This document shows positions 15,782 to 24,553 of a stretch of DNA of 64,000 nt, one piece after another. The stretch's first letter is position 1. Every line of letters begins with the position of its first letter. The notes under the pieces were generated by a model. It saw only the letters and a program-made list of their open reading frames with translations. It was not told the origin of the DNA and did not search any database. This DNA is from DATHRK01 sp035465395 (lineage in GTDB: Bacteria > Gemmatimonadota > Gemmatimonadetes > Longimicrobiales > RSA9), in assembly GCA_035465395.1 (NCBI GenBank), contig DATHRK010000101.1:186001-250000 (forward strand), in the 5' to 3' direction. Made by a program: the position numbers and the translations under genes.

Positions 15782-15809
15782 AGACGAGCAGTACGAGACG
15801 AGCAGTACG
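15782..15809 (+). repeat. Perfect 14-bp tandem repeat in the pnp leader
   Basis: AGACGAGCAGTACG occurs twice back to back (15782-15795 and 15796-15809), 48 bases upstream of the pnp ATG, within the 213-base rpsO-pnp gap. The rest of the gap is GC-rich with short possible hairpins. In enterobacteria this leader is an autoregulatory target; whether that holds here is unknown. Confidence 0.85.
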
Positions 15810-15857
15810 CAATCCGCGGCGCGCCAGGAGGGCGCCCCGCACGACGACAGGAAAGAC

Positions 15858-17999
15858 ATGCACAGACGAATCGAAACGACCTTCGCCGGACGCCCCCTCA
15901 TCCTCGAGACGGGCAAGATGGCGAAGCAGGCGCACGGCGCCTGTTACGTACAGTACGGCGAGACGGCGGTGATCTGTACGGCCACCGCGCAGGACAAGCC
16001 GACCCACCTGCCGTTCTTCCCCCTCACCGTCGAATATCGCGAGAAGACGTACGCCGCCGGGAAGATCCCGGGCGGTTTCTTCAAGCGTGAGGGGCGCCCG
16101 GGCGAGAAGGAGATCCTCTCGGCCCGGCAGATCGACCGGCCGATCCGGCCGCTGTTCCCGAGCGACTACAAAAACGAGACGCAGGTCCACGTGATCGTGC
16201 TCTCGGCCGACCAGGAGAACGACGCCGACGTGCTAGGGCTGCTGGGTGGATCGATCGCGCTCAACATGTCGAAGATCCCCTTCGACACGCCGGTCGCGGC
16301 GGTCCGTCTTGGCCGCATCGACGGTCAGTGGATCCTCAACCCCACCTTCCAACAGCTCGAGTTCAGCGACGTCGAGATCGTGGTCGCGGGCAGCGCCGAC
16401 GCCATCACGATGGTCGAGGGCGGCGCGCTCGAGGTGCCGGAGGGGGACCTCGCCGATGGCCTGCTGGCTGCGCACGCCGGCATCAAGGAGTTGATCGCGA
16501 TCCAGGAGGAGTTCCTGGACGGGCTGCGGCAGCCGACCATGACGTACGAGTCGCAGGGCGCGAGCGAGGAGCTCACCGCCCGCGTGCAGGATCTGGTCGC
16601 CGGCCGCATCGCCGACGCCCTCGAGATCGCCGACAAGGCGGAGCGGAACGACGCCGTCGCCGAGATCCACGACATGGTGGGCGAGGCGCTGGCCGAGGAC
16701 TATCCCGAGGACGGCCGGCTGATCTCCGACGAGATCCGCTCGATCGAGAAGCAGAACATGCGCTCCCGGGTCCTGGACAACGGGCAGCGCATCGACGGGC
16801 GAGGGCTGGACGACGTGCGCGACATCAGCGCCGAGGTCGGGCTGCTGCCTCGCGTGCACGGCTCCTCGCTCTTCACGCGTGGCCAGACGCAGGCGCTGGG
16901 CGCGGTGACGCTGGGGACCACCCGGGACGAGCAGCGCATCGACTCGATCGACGTGCAGCAGGAGGTTACCAAGTCCTTCATGCTGCACTACAACTTCCCG
17001 CCCTTCTCGACGGGCGAGGCCAAGCCCATTCGCGGGACCTCGCGCCGCGAGATCGGCCACGGGAACCTGGCCGAGCGGGCGATCCAGCCGCTTCTGCCGG
17101 CCTACGACGCGTTCCCCTATACGATCCGCATCGTCAGCGAGGTGCTGGAGTCCAACGGATCGAGCTCGATGGCCACGGTGTGCGCGTCGTCGCTCGCGCT
17201 GATGGACGCCGGGGTCCCGATCAAGGCGGCGTGTGCAGGCATCGCGATGGGCCTGATCAAGGAAGGCGACCGGGTCGCGGTCCTGACCGACATCCTGGGC
17301 GTGGAGGACGCGCTCGGGGACATGGACTTCAAGGTCGCGGGCACGCGTGACGGCGTGACCTCGATCCAGATGGACATCAAGATCGAGGGCCTGACCGTCG
17401 ACATCATGAAGGAGGCGCTCCAGCGCGCGAACCGCGCCCGGATGCACATCCTCGATGAGATGGACAAGGCGATCTCCAGCGCTCGCGATGAGCTGCACGA
17501 GATGGCGCCGCGCATCATCACGGTGAAGATCAACCCGGAGAAGATCGGCGACCTGATCGGCCCCAAGGGCAAGACGATTCGCTCGATCCAGGAGCAGACC
17601 GGAGCCGAGCTGAACGTCGAGGACGACGGCACGGTGACGATCTCGAGCCCCGGCGGTGTCGGCGGCGAGAGGGCCCGCGAGATGGTCGCGGCGATCACCG
17701 AGGAGCCCGAAGTCGGCCGCATCTACGAGGGCGTGGTCAAGAACACGACGACCTTCGGGGCGTTCGTGGAGATCCTGCCCGGCACGGAGGGCCTGTGCCA
17801 CATCTCCGAGCTGCAGGAAGGCCGAACGGAGAGGACCGAGGACGTCCTCAAGAGCGGCGATATCACCAAGGTGAAGCTGCTCGCGATCGACGAGAAGGGG
17901 CGCCTGCGGCTGTCCCGCAAGGCGGCGCTGGCGGAGTCCGGCGGCAACGGCTCCGGCCGTTCGGCGGACGCCGCGATGGCGGAGGCCCCTTCCGCCTGA
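15858..17999 (+). CDS. pnp: Polyribonucleotide nucleotidyltransferase (PNPase)
   Basis: 713 aa. Phosphorolytic 3'-5' exoribonuclease of the degradosome. Two RNase PH domains flank a helical domain: the first opens GRPLILETGKMAKQAHGA and the second holds VRDISAEVGLLPRVHGS with FTRGQTQAL. A KH domain (IGDLIGPKGKTIRSIQEQTG) and an S1 domain (GRIYEGVVKNTTTFGAFVEI) close the protein. ATG 15858, with a GGAAAG-type ribosome site, gives normal length. A strong GC-rich inverted repeat follows the stop. Confidence 0.97.
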   Translation: MHRRIETTFAGRPLILETGKMAKQAHGACYVQYGETAVICTATAQDKPTHLPFFPLTVEYREKTYAAGKIPGGFFKREGRPGEKEILSARQIDRPIRPLFPSDYKNETQVHVIVLSADQENDADVLGLLGGSIALNMSKIPFDTPVAAVRLGRIDGQWILNPTFQQLEFSDVEIVVAGSADAITMVEGGALEVPEGDLADGLLAAHAGIKELIAIQEEFLDGLRQPTMTYESQGASEELTARVQDLVAGRIADALEIADKAERNDAVAEIHDMVGEALAEDYPEDGRLISDEIRSIEKQNMRSRVLDNGQRIDGRGLDDVRDISAEVGLLPRVHGSSLFTRGQTQALGAVTLGTTRDEQRIDSIDVQQEVTKSFMLHYNFPPFSTGEAKPIRGTSRREIGHGNLAERAIQPLLPAYDAFPYTIRIVSEVLESNGSSSMATVCASSLALMDAGVPIKAACAGIAMGLIKEGDRVAVLTDILGVEDALGDMDFKVAGTRDGVTSIQMDIKIEGLTVDIMKEALQRANRARMHILDEMDKAISSARDELHEMAPRIITVKINPEKIGDLIGPKGKTIRSIQEQTGAELNVEDDGTVTISSPGGVGGERAREMVAAITEEPEVGRIYEGVVKNTTTFGAFVEILPGTEGLCHISELQEGRTERTEDVLKSGDITKVKLLAIDEKGRLRLSRKAALAESGGNGSGRSADAAMAEAPSA

Positions 18000-18012
18000 G
18001 GAACGCCCGGGT

Positions 18013-18044
18013 CCGGCGCGGCGGCTCGCGAGCTGCCGCGCCGG
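18013..18044 (+). terminator. Hairpin between pnp and the M16 gene
   Basis: CCGGCGCGGC (18013-18022) pairs perfectly with GCCGCGCCGG (18035-18044), and the interior GCTCGCGAGC is itself palindromic. There is no T-run. It could attenuate or protect the pnp 3' end. Confidence 0.4.
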
Positions 18045-18063
18045 CCGGCGTGACGCCTCGACG

Positions 18064-19389
18064 GTGACCTCCCCTTCCCGGAAGAAGACGGCGCGCGTGC
18101 GGCCCGGCAGGCTGACGCGCGCCGCCGTCGTTCCCCCTGCCTACGCGCGCACGGTCATTCCGAACGGCGCCACCGTGCTCACCGAGCGCGTGCCCGGCGT
18201 CCGCTCCGTTTCAGCGGGGGTCTGGATCCGCGCCGGCGGGGCCCACGAGAGCCCCGACCTGCTGGGCATCAGCCACCTGCTGGAGCACATGGTCTTCAAG
18301 GGCTCCGAGCGGCGCAGCGCGCGCGACTTCGCGCTGGAGCTCGAGAGCCGAGGCGGAGCGCTCGACGCCTACACCTCGCGCGAGCACACCGCCTATACGG
18401 CGCGGGTCCTGGACACCGACCTGGACGTGGCGCTGGACGTGCTCGCCGACCTCGTCCTCAACCCCCGGTTGCGCGCCGACGATCTCGCGCTGGAGCGCGA
18501 GGTGGTGCTGGAGGAGATCGCCCAGGTCGACGACACCCCGGACGACTTGGTCTTCGAGCTGCACGGTGAGCGCCTGTGGGGCGATCATCCCTACGGCCGT
18601 CCCATCCTGGGGACCCGCGACACCGTCGCGGCGCTCACGTCGGAGCACCTGCGAGCCCTCCACGATCGCGCCTACGTGCCCGCGAACATGGTGATCGCGG
18701 CGGCCGGCAACGTGGAGCACGACGCGTTCGTCGAGCGCGTCGCGGAGCTGTTTCCGCCGCATCCGGCCCCCGCCGGGAAGGGCGGGCGGATGGCGGAGGC
18801 GATCGAGGCGCCGCCGGAGCCGACGCCTGCGGGCACGCGGATCCCGCGCGATACCGCCCAGACGCACATCGTCACGGCGTGCGCGACCCCGGGCCACGCG
18901 GACCCGCTGCGCCACGCCATGATCCTCGTGTCGAACGCCCTGGGCGGGGGCATGAGCTCGCGCCTGTTCCAGCGCATCCGCGAGGAGCTCGGCCTGAGCT
19001 ACACCGTATATGCGTTCCAGTCCTTCTACCGCCTGGCGGGCGTAGCGGGAGCCTATCTGGGCACGCGGCCCGAGTGGGCGGAACGCGCCGCGGACGTGCT
19101 GCGCGAGGAGTTTCGGAAGCTCGCGGCCGAGGGGCTCACCGCCGAGGAGCTCGAGGACGGGCGCAACCAGCTCAAGGGCAGCCTGCTGCTGTCGCTCGAG
19201 TCGACCAGCGCCCGGCTGCAGCGCCTCGCGGGCGCGGAACTCTACGACGAGCCCTGGCTCTCGCCCGACGAGCTGGCGGCGAAGATCGACGCCGTGGGGG
19301 CCGACGACGCGGCGCGGGCGGGCGCCGTGGCGTTCGACCCGGATCGGCAGGTACTGTTGCAGCTCGGGCCCGCTCGCGGCCCCGCGTGA
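18064..19389 (+). CDS. M16 family zinc peptidase (PqqL/mitochondrial-processing-peptidase-like)
   Basis: 441 aa. The inverted zinc motif HLLEH is at 71-75, with the distal Glu (E151) in VVLEEIAQ, so the N-terminal half looks catalytically competent. The C-terminal half (about 230-430) is the usual inactive M16 repeat, with MSSRLFQRIREELGLSYTVY. No signal peptide is visible, suggesting a cytoplasmic protein, as for many stand-alone M16 enzymes encoded beside pnp and dut. GTG 18064 is the start; the next gene, ald, is 31 bases downstream. Confidence 0.93.
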   Translation: MTSPSRKKTARVRPGRLTRAAVVPPAYARTVIPNGATVLTERVPGVRSVSAGVWIRAGGAHESPDLLGISHLLEHMVFKGSERRSARDFALELESRGGALDAYTSREHTAYTARVLDTDLDVALDVLADLVLNPRLRADDLALEREVVLEEIAQVDDTPDDLVFELHGERLWGDHPYGRPILGTRDTVAALTSEHLRALHDRAYVPANMVIAAAGNVEHDAFVERVAELFPPHPAPAGKGGRMAEAIEAPPEPTPAGTRIPRDTAQTHIVTACATPGHADPLRHAMILVSNALGGGMSSRLFQRIREELGLSYTVYAFQSFYRLAGVAGAYLGTRPEWAERAADVLREEFRKLAAEGLTAEELEDGRNQLKGSLLLSLESTSARLQRLAGAELYDEPWLSPDELAAKIDAVGADDAARAGAVAFDPDRQVLLQLGPARGPA

Positions 19390-19420
19390 ACCGAACCAAC
19401 GATAGGAGAGCGACGGCGCG

Positions 19421-20530
19421 ATGATCATCGGCGTCCCGAGGGAGATCAAGACCAACGAGAACCGCATCGCCCTCGTCCCCGCGGGCGCCGAGGCGTTCGT
19501 ATCGGCGGGCCACACCGTGCTCGTGGAGGACGACGCGGGCGTGGGCAGCGGCTTCTCGAACGAGGCCTACCAGCAGGTCGGTGCCCATATCGCGTCGGTC
19601 GACGAGGTCTGGGATCGCGCCGAGATGATCCTGAAGGTGAAGGAGCCCATCGCCTCGGAGTGGCCGCGCATGCGAGACGGCCAGGTGATCTTCACGTACT
19701 TCCACTTCGCCGCCTCGGAGGAGCTGACACAGGCTGTCATGGCTTCGGGCGCGGTGGCGATCGCCTATGAGACCGTCCAGCTGCCCTCCGGCGAGCTGCC
19801 GCTACTCACGCCGATGAGCGAGGTCGCGGGGCGGATGGCGGTACAGGAGGGCGCCAAGTACCTGGAGAAGTTCTTCGGCGGGGCGGGGATCCTACTGGGC
19901 GGCGTGCCCGGCGTCGAGCCCGCGCGCGTCGTGGTGCTGGGCGGGGGCATCGTCGGCACGAACTCCGCCAAGATGGCGGCGGGGCTGGGCGCCCAGGTGA
20001 CGATCCTGGACGTGTCGCTGAACCGCCTCCGTTACCTGGCCGACGTGATGGAGGCCAACGTCATCACCAAGTACTCCAACCGCCACAACATCCTCGACGA
20101 GATCTCGCACGCGCACCTGGTGATCGGCGCGGTGCTGCTGCCCGGCGCGAAGGCGCCCAACCTGGTGCGTCGCGAGGATCTCGCGGCGATGATGGACGGC
20201 TCGGTGATCGTCGACGTGGCGGTCGATCAGGGCGGCTGCGTGGAGACCATCCGTGCGACCACCCACGAGGACCCCATCTACGAGGTCGACGGCGTGATCC
20301 ACTACGGTGTCGCCAACATGCCGGGCGCGGTCCCGCGCACGTCGACTCTCGCGCTGACCAACGCGACGTTTCCCTACGCCATGCGGCTCGCCGAGCGCGG
20401 CTGGCGGGAGGCGCTGAGCTCCGACCATTCGCTCGCGCTCGGCCTGAACGTGGTCGCGGGCAACGTCACCTATCCTGGCGTGGCCGAAGCGTTCGAGCTG
20501 GAGTACACGCCCGTCGCGGACGTGCTCTAG
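19421..20530 (+). CDS. ald: Alanine dehydrogenase
   Basis: 369 aa; NAD-dependent interconversion of L-alanine with pyruvate and ammonia. MIIGVPREIKTNENRIALVP is the family N-terminus. MSEVAGRMAVQEGAKYLE and the Rossmann motif VLGGGIVGTNSAKMAAGLGA follow, and MPGAVPRTSTLALTNAT is near the C-terminus. AGGAG precedes ATG 19421. The stop codon directly abuts the GTG of dut, so the two are probably coupled. Confidence 0.97.
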   Translation: MIIGVPREIKTNENRIALVPAGAEAFVSAGHTVLVEDDAGVGSGFSNEAYQQVGAHIASVDEVWDRAEMILKVKEPIASEWPRMRDGQVIFTYFHFAASEELTQAVMASGAVAIAYETVQLPSGELPLLTPMSEVAGRMAVQEGAKYLEKFFGGAGILLGGVPGVEPARVVVLGGGIVGTNSAKMAAGLGAQVTILDVSLNRLRYLADVMEANVITKYSNRHNILDEISHAHLVIGAVLLPGAKAPNLVRREDLAAMMDGSVIVDVAVDQGGCVETIRATTHEDPIYEVDGVIHYGVANMPGAVPRTSTLALTNATFPYAMRLAERGWREALSSDHSLALGLNVVAGNVTYPGVAEAFELEYTPVADVL

Positions 20531-21028
20531 GTGCCGGACGGCGGCCAGTTGCTGGAGCCGCGGCGGGGGCACGCCGCGGCCGTCGAGGTGCGCGTACCGG
20601 TGGTGCGGCTGGCGCACTTCCCGGCCGACTGGGAGCTGCCCGCCTACCAGACGCCCGGCGCGGCGGCCGTCGACCTGCGCAACGCGGGGCCCGACGTCAC
20701 CCTGGCCTCCCTCGAGCGGACGCGGGTGCCCACGGGCCTGAGCGTCGCCATCCCCGCCGGTTACGAGGGCCAGGTGCGGCCTCGCTCCGGCCTGGCGAGC
20801 AAGCGCGGCCTCACCCTGCCCAACACCCCCGGGACCATCGACAGCGACTACCGGGGGGAGATCCTCGTGCCGATGGTCAATCTGGACGCGGCGCCCCAGA
20901 CCATCGCGCACGGCGAGCGGATCGCCCAGATGCTCGTCTCGCCCGTGGCGCGGCTCGCGTGGGAAGAGGCCCCAGAGCTGCCCCCGACCCGGCGCGGCGA
21001 CGGCGGGTTCGGCAGCACGGGCAGCTAG
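20531..21028 (+). CDS. dut: dUTP diphosphatase
   Basis: Hydrolyses dUTP to dUMP and PPi. 165 aa from GTG 20531, immediately after the ald stop. The five trimeric-dUTPase motifs are seen: GAAAVDLR, RPRSGLASKRGL, NTPGTIDSDYRGEI, IAHGERIAQMLV and the C-terminal RGDGGFGSTG. The first about 25 residues are extra to the family; an alternative GTG near 20591 (VRVPVVRLAHFP) would give a more usual length. Confidence 0.94.
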   Translation: MPDGGQLLEPRRGHAAAVEVRVPVVRLAHFPADWELPAYQTPGAAAVDLRNAGPDVTLASLERTRVPTGLSVAIPAGYEGQVRPRSGLASKRGLTLPNTPGTIDSDYRGEILVPMVNLDAAPQTIAHGERIAQMLVSPVARLAWEEAPELPPTRRGDGGFGSTGS

Positions 21029-21064
21029 GGCGCATCCGAAACCCGACACACAACGGCAGCCATC

Positions 21065-21094
21065 TTGATGGGATGGTAGAAGGTAGACTAGCTT
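21065..21094 (+). promoter_or_regulatory. Promoter of vapBC
   Basis: TTGATG (21065-21070), 18 bases, TAGCTT (21089-21094). The expected start point coincides with the A of the vapB ATG at 21101, and no Shine-Dalgarno is present, so the mRNA may be leaderless. Confidence 0.5.
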
Positions 21095-21102
21095 TCTACC
21101 AT
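21073..21102. promoter_or_regulatory. vapBC operator-like inverted repeat
   Basis: ATGGTAGAA (21073-21081) and TTCTACCAT (21094-21102) are perfect 9-bp inverted repeats. They span the -10 box and the first two bases of the vapB start codon, the position expected for autorepression by a VapBC complex. Confidence 0.65.
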
Positions 21103-21355
21103 GAGTCTGAACATCAAGAACCCCGAAGCGCACCGCCTCGCCCGCGAGGTGGCCGACCGAACGGGCGAAACGCTCACCGAAGCGGTCACCGAGGCGCTGC
21201 GCCGCCGCCTGGCCGCGCTGGAGGAGCGAAGCCCGGACCCGGGCGTTCTGTCCGCCACGGAGGACGTCCGCCGACTCCTGGCCTCACTACCCGACCTGGA
21301 TACGCGGCCGGCCGAGGAGATCCTCGGCTACGACGACACCGGGCTGCCGGCCTGA
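21101..21355 (+). CDS. vapB: VapB-type antitoxin
   Basis: 84 aa. MSLNIKNPEAHRLAREVADR followed by GETLTEAVTEALRRRL matches the Rv0623/PSK-type VapB N-terminal DNA-binding region. The C-terminal half should wrap and inhibit the toxin. It precedes a PIN-domain gene by 3 bases, the standard antitoxin-toxin order. A perfect inverted repeat overlaps its promoter and start codon, implying autorepression. Confidence 0.88.
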   Translation: MSLNIKNPEAHRLAREVADRTGETLTEAVTEALRRRLAALEERSPDPGVLSATEDVRRLLASLPDLDTRPAEEILGYDDTGLPA

Positions 21356-21358
21356 CCC

Positions 21359-21754
21359 GTGGTCCTGGACACCTCCGCCGTGCTCGCGATCCTCTTCGGC
21401 GAGCCCGAGGCCGATCGCATGATGCGAGCCGTGGCGTCCGCCCCTCGCCGCCTCATCGGCGCCCCGGCCCTCGTCGAAGCATCCGCGGTCCTGATGGCAC
21501 GAAAAGGTGTCGCCGCGGACGTGGTCCTCGACGCGTGGCTGCGCCGGGTGGACCTGAAGGTGGCGCCACTGGGTGAGGAGGGGGCGGAGCACGCCAGGCG
21601 GGCGTACGCCCGTTGGGGCAAGGGGCTCGGCGACCCCCCCGTCCTGAACTACGGCGACTGCCTTTCCTACGGGGTCGCGATGGCCTCGGGAGAGCCACTG
21701 CTCTTCAGGGGCGAGGACTTCCGGCACACGGACGTCGCGGTGGCGCCGTACTGA
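21359..21754 (+). CDS. vapC: VapC-type PIN-domain ribonuclease toxin
   Basis: 131 aa. The PIN-fold acidic residues are in place: D4 (MVLDTSAVLAIL), E40 (LVEASAVL), D100 (NYGDCLSYG) and D120 (RGEDF), so the nuclease should be active. VapC toxins cleave tRNA or rRNA when the antitoxin is degraded. The GTG start at 21359 is 3 bases after the vapB stop. Length and motifs are normal. Confidence 0.9.
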   Translation: MVLDTSAVLAILFGEPEADRMMRAVASAPRRLIGAPALVEASAVLMARKGVAADVVLDAWLRRVDLKVAPLGEEGAEHARRAYARWGKGLGDPPVLNYGDCLSYGVAMASGEPLLFRGEDFRHTDVAVAPY

Positions 21755-21786
21755 GCGTGCGCGGCGCCCTACCGAGCGTGCGCGGC
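21753..21786 (+). repeat. 13-bp direct repeat after vapC
   Basis: GAGCGTGCGCGGC occurs at 21753-21765 (overlapping the vapC stop) and 21774-21786, part of an imperfect 21-bp tandem unit. Apart from this and the promoter at 21848, I see nothing in the 301-base vapC-mreB gap. Confidence 0.7.
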
Positions 21787-21847
21787 ACCCCCGGGACGCC
21801 GCGCCGACGGGGCTTGGCACCGGTCTCCACCGGCCCCGGCACAGCGC

Positions 21848-21876
21848 TTGCCGACCCTCGCAAGTCCGCATACGTT
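21848..21876 (+). promoter_or_regulatory. Candidate promoter of mreBCD-rodA
   Basis: TTGCCG (21848-21853), 17 bases, TACGTT (21871-21876). The leader before mreB would be about 170 bases. Confidence 0.5.
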
Positions 21877-22055
21877 CTGCCGTTCCCGGCGTGTCACGGT
21901 GGGAACGCGCCAGCGCCGCGATTTGGCGGAGGCGGTGGGGTGGGAAGGCGCGAGGAGGAGGACGTGGACACGCCGTCGGTCGGACGAGCCTGCGCGGGCG
22001 CGCCGCGCGGTCCCGACCCCCTTCGGGCGATCCGCCGATTGATCCCGAGTTCCGG

Positions 22056-23093
22056 ATGGCACTGAGAGACCTGTTCGGTGGGGCCCTGATCCCCGTCAAC
22101 GATATCGCCGTGGACCTCGGCACGGCCAACACCCTCGTCTACGTCAAGGGCGAGGGGATCGTGCTGAACGAGCCCTCGGTGGTGGCGATGGACCGCGGCA
22201 CCAACCAGGTGAAGGGCGTCGGCCTGGAAGCCAAGCGCATGCTCGGGCGGACGCCCGAGGGCATCATGGCGGTCCGCCCCCTCAAGGACGGCGTGATCGC
22301 CGACGTCGACGTGACGGAGCTGATGCTGCGCCACTTCCTGCGTGCGGTGACGGCCAAGCGCCTGTTCCGCATGAAGCCGCGCGTGGTGGTGGGCGTGCCC
22401 TCCGGCATCACGGAGCTGGAGCGCCGGGCCGTCCGCAGCTCCGCCGCCGCGGCGGGCGCCAAGGAGGTCTACATGGTGTCCGAGCCCATGGCCGCCGCGA
22501 TCGGCGTCGGCCTGCCGGTCGAGACGCCCACGGGCAACATGGTGATCGACATCGGGGGCGGCACCACCGAGATCGCCGTCGTGGCGCTCAACGGCATGGT
22601 CGCCGACACCTCGATTCGCGTGGGCGGGGACGAGATCGACGCGGCCATCGTGACCTTCCTGCGCAAGAACTACAATTTGCTGATCGGCGAGCCGACCGCG
22701 GAGGCGATCAAGATCCAGATCGGCTCGGCCTTCACGAGCGGCGAGGAGCGGGAGATGGACGTGAAGGGCCGCGACTTGGTGAGCGGCATTCCGAAGACCG
22801 TGCGCGTGCACTCGCAGGAGATCCGCGAGTGCATCCAGGAACCGATCCAGGCGATCGTCGAGGCCGTGCGGAGGGCGCTCGAGATCACGCCCCCCGAGCT
22901 GGCGTCGGACATCGTCGACCGCGGCATCGTCATGACGGGCGGCGGTGCCATGATCCGCGGGCTGGACGCCCTTCTCGCCCACGAAACCAACCTCGGCATC
23001 CACGTCGATGAGGATCCGCTCACGTGCGTGGTGCGAGGTGCCGGGCTGATTCTGGATGACATCGAGAAGTACCGTAGCGTGTTGGTCGCGTAG
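22056..23093 (+). CDS. mreB: Rod shape-determining protein MreB
   Basis: 345 aa actin homologue that forms membrane-associated filaments guiding lateral wall synthesis. VDLGTANTLVYVKGEGI is phosphate-binding loop 1 and MVIDIGGGTTEIAVV is loop 2. GDEIDAAI and MTGGGAMIRGLD complete the ATP site. ATG 22056 gives the typical MALRDLFGG start (amphipathic N-terminus) and normal length. Followed after 24 bases by mreC in the same direction. Confidence 0.97.
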   Translation: MALRDLFGGALIPVNDIAVDLGTANTLVYVKGEGIVLNEPSVVAMDRGTNQVKGVGLEAKRMLGRTPEGIMAVRPLKDGVIADVDVTELMLRHFLRAVTAKRLFRMKPRVVVGVPSGITELERRAVRSSAAAAGAKEVYMVSEPMAAAIGVGLPVETPTGNMVIDIGGGTTEIAVVALNGMVADTSIRVGGDEIDAAIVTFLRKNYNLLIGEPTAEAIKIQIGSAFTSGEEREMDVKGRDLVSGIPKTVRVHSQEIRECIQEPIQAIVEAVRRALEITPPELASDIVDRGIVMTGGGAMIRGLDALLAHETNLGIHVDEDPLTCVVRGAGLILDDIEKYRSVLVA

Positions 23094-23117
23094 CACGCGC
23101 ACCGGCACCGCCTGACC

Positions 23118-24029
23118 GTGGCCTCTTCCTTCGGTCCGCAACGTGGCGGCGGGCGCGATCTGTGGTTCTCCCTGTTCTTCCTCGCGGCGGCGATCGCGAT
23201 ATACGCCGTGCCCGCTCGCTACCAGACGCCCATCCGCGACACGATCCGCTCCACCGTACTGCGGCCCGTCCTTGCCTTCCAGGGTGACATCGCCCGCGAG
23301 CGCGGCGAGCGCGTCGAGTTGACGGATGTGCGCGCCCAGAGGGACTCCCTGTTCGCGGTCGCGGCGGCCCAGTGGGGCCTCGCGCAGGAGAACCGGGATC
23401 TGCGGCGCCTGCTCGGCCTGCGGGACCGCGCGCCCGACGATTTCGTGCCCGCGGAGATGATCCCGATGGCCGACCTCGGCGTGGAGAGCACGTTCCTGGT
23501 CACGGTCGGCAGCGCCGACGGCGTCGGGCCCGGCGCAGCGGTGATCGCGCCATCGGGGCTGGTGGGCGTGCTGCGCGACGTCGAGGAGCATCGCTCGCAG
23601 GGCGTCGATTGGACCCACCCCGAATTCCGCGCCGGCGCCATGACGGCCGACGGCGACTCCTACGGCATGGTCGAGCCGAGGCGGGGCCGATTCCGGGAAG
23701 AGGACGCGCTGGCGCTCGTGGGGACGCCGTTCCACAACGACATCCCCGCGGGCACCCGGGTCGTCACCTCCGGCCGCGGGGGCGTCTTCCCCCGGGGCGT
23801 GCCGTTGGGTCGCGTGGAGGGCATCGAGGAGGCGGATACCGGGTGGCGGAAGTCCTACTTGCTTCGCCCCACGGTGCGGATCCCCGCGGTGTCCCACGTG
23901 CTCGTGACGCGACTGGATGAAGAGACCGCCCGTCTGCGCGACTACTCCACCATCTGGGCCGTGCCGGCCCCGCCCGACACCGCCACCACGCCGGGCGTGG
24001 ACGATGACGATGACGAGGAGGGCCCGTGA
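23118..24029 (+). CDS. mreC: Rod shape-determining protein MreC
   Basis: 303 aa. One N-terminal membrane helix (about 14-32, DLWFSLFFLAAAIAIYA), a coiled-coil segment (about 55-98), then the periplasmic double beta-barrel (about 105-265; VTVGSADGVGPGAAVIAPSG, FPRGVPLGRVEGIE). An acidic DDDDDEE tail ends the protein. MreC couples MreB to the RodA-PBP2 wall synthase. The GTG start at 23118 follows mreB by 24 bases; its stop overlaps the mreD GTG. Confidence 0.93.
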   Translation: MASSFGPQRGGGRDLWFSLFFLAAAIAIYAVPARYQTPIRDTIRSTVLRPVLAFQGDIARERGERVELTDVRAQRDSLFAVAAAQWGLAQENRDLRRLLGLRDRAPDDFVPAEMIPMADLGVESTFLVTVGSADGVGPGAAVIAPSGLVGVLRDVEEHRSQGVDWTHPEFRAGAMTADGDSYGMVEPRRGRFREEDALALVGTPFHNDIPAGTRVVTSGRGGVFPRGVPLGRVEGIEEADTGWRKSYLLRPTVRIPAVSHVLVTRLDEETARLRDYSTIWAVPAPPDTATTPGVDDDDDEEGP

Positions 24030-24508
24030 GCAAGGGCACCGCGTACGCCCTCCTGGTCGGGCTGCTCGTCGTCGCGCACTTCGTCCTGCGCGTCTCGCTC
24101 GGGTTCGGAGAGGGCGCGCCGGACCTGCTGACCGTCGCGCTGCTGCTGGGCGCGCGCCGCCTCCGCCCCTCCCTTGGCGCGGCGCTCGGCCTCGTCCTGG
24201 GCACGCTGCGGGACTCGCTGGCCGTCGGGAGCTTCGGCGCGGACGCTCTCACCATGACCGTCGTGGGTTGGCTCGGAGGCCGCTCGCACGACTGGTTCGA
24301 GGGCGGCACGCCGCTGTTCATCGGCGTGTACCTGACGTTCGGCGTCTGGGCGCACCACATCCTGCGCACGGTGTTGGGCGGCGTGCCCGTGGACGGCTCG
24401 GTGGTAGGCGCGCTGCTCGTCTCGCCGGTCCTGGGGGCCCTCTACGCCGCCGCGGCGGGCGTCGCCGCCTACCTCGCGTACTCCTCCTTCGTCGCGCCGA
24501 CGCGCTAG
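24026..24508 (+). CDS. mreD: Rod shape-determining protein MreD
   Basis: 160 aa, almost entirely hydrophobic with about five membrane helices and little polar sequence. Identified by position between mreC and rodA, size and topology; the sequence shows only weak MreD features (PDLLTVALLLGARR). The GTG start overlaps the mreC TGA. Normally a PBP2 gene follows mreD; here rodA comes 45 bases later. Confidence 0.8.
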   Translation: MSKGTAYALLVGLLVVAHFVLRVSLGFGEGAPDLLTVALLLGARRLRPSLGAALGLVLGTLRDSLAVGSFGADALTMTVVGWLGGRSHDWFEGGTPLFIGVYLTFGVWAHHILRTVLGGVPVDGSVVGALLVSPVLGALYAAAAGVAAYLAYSSFVAPTR

Positions 24509-24553
24509 CCGCTCGCCGATGCCGACGCGACCGGCCGCCCCGCGCCCCGCCTG

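Noticed and set aside
16233..17801. 522-codon open frame on the minus strand opposite pnp
   Set aside because: Fully inside a certain pnp gene and lacks any conserved motif.
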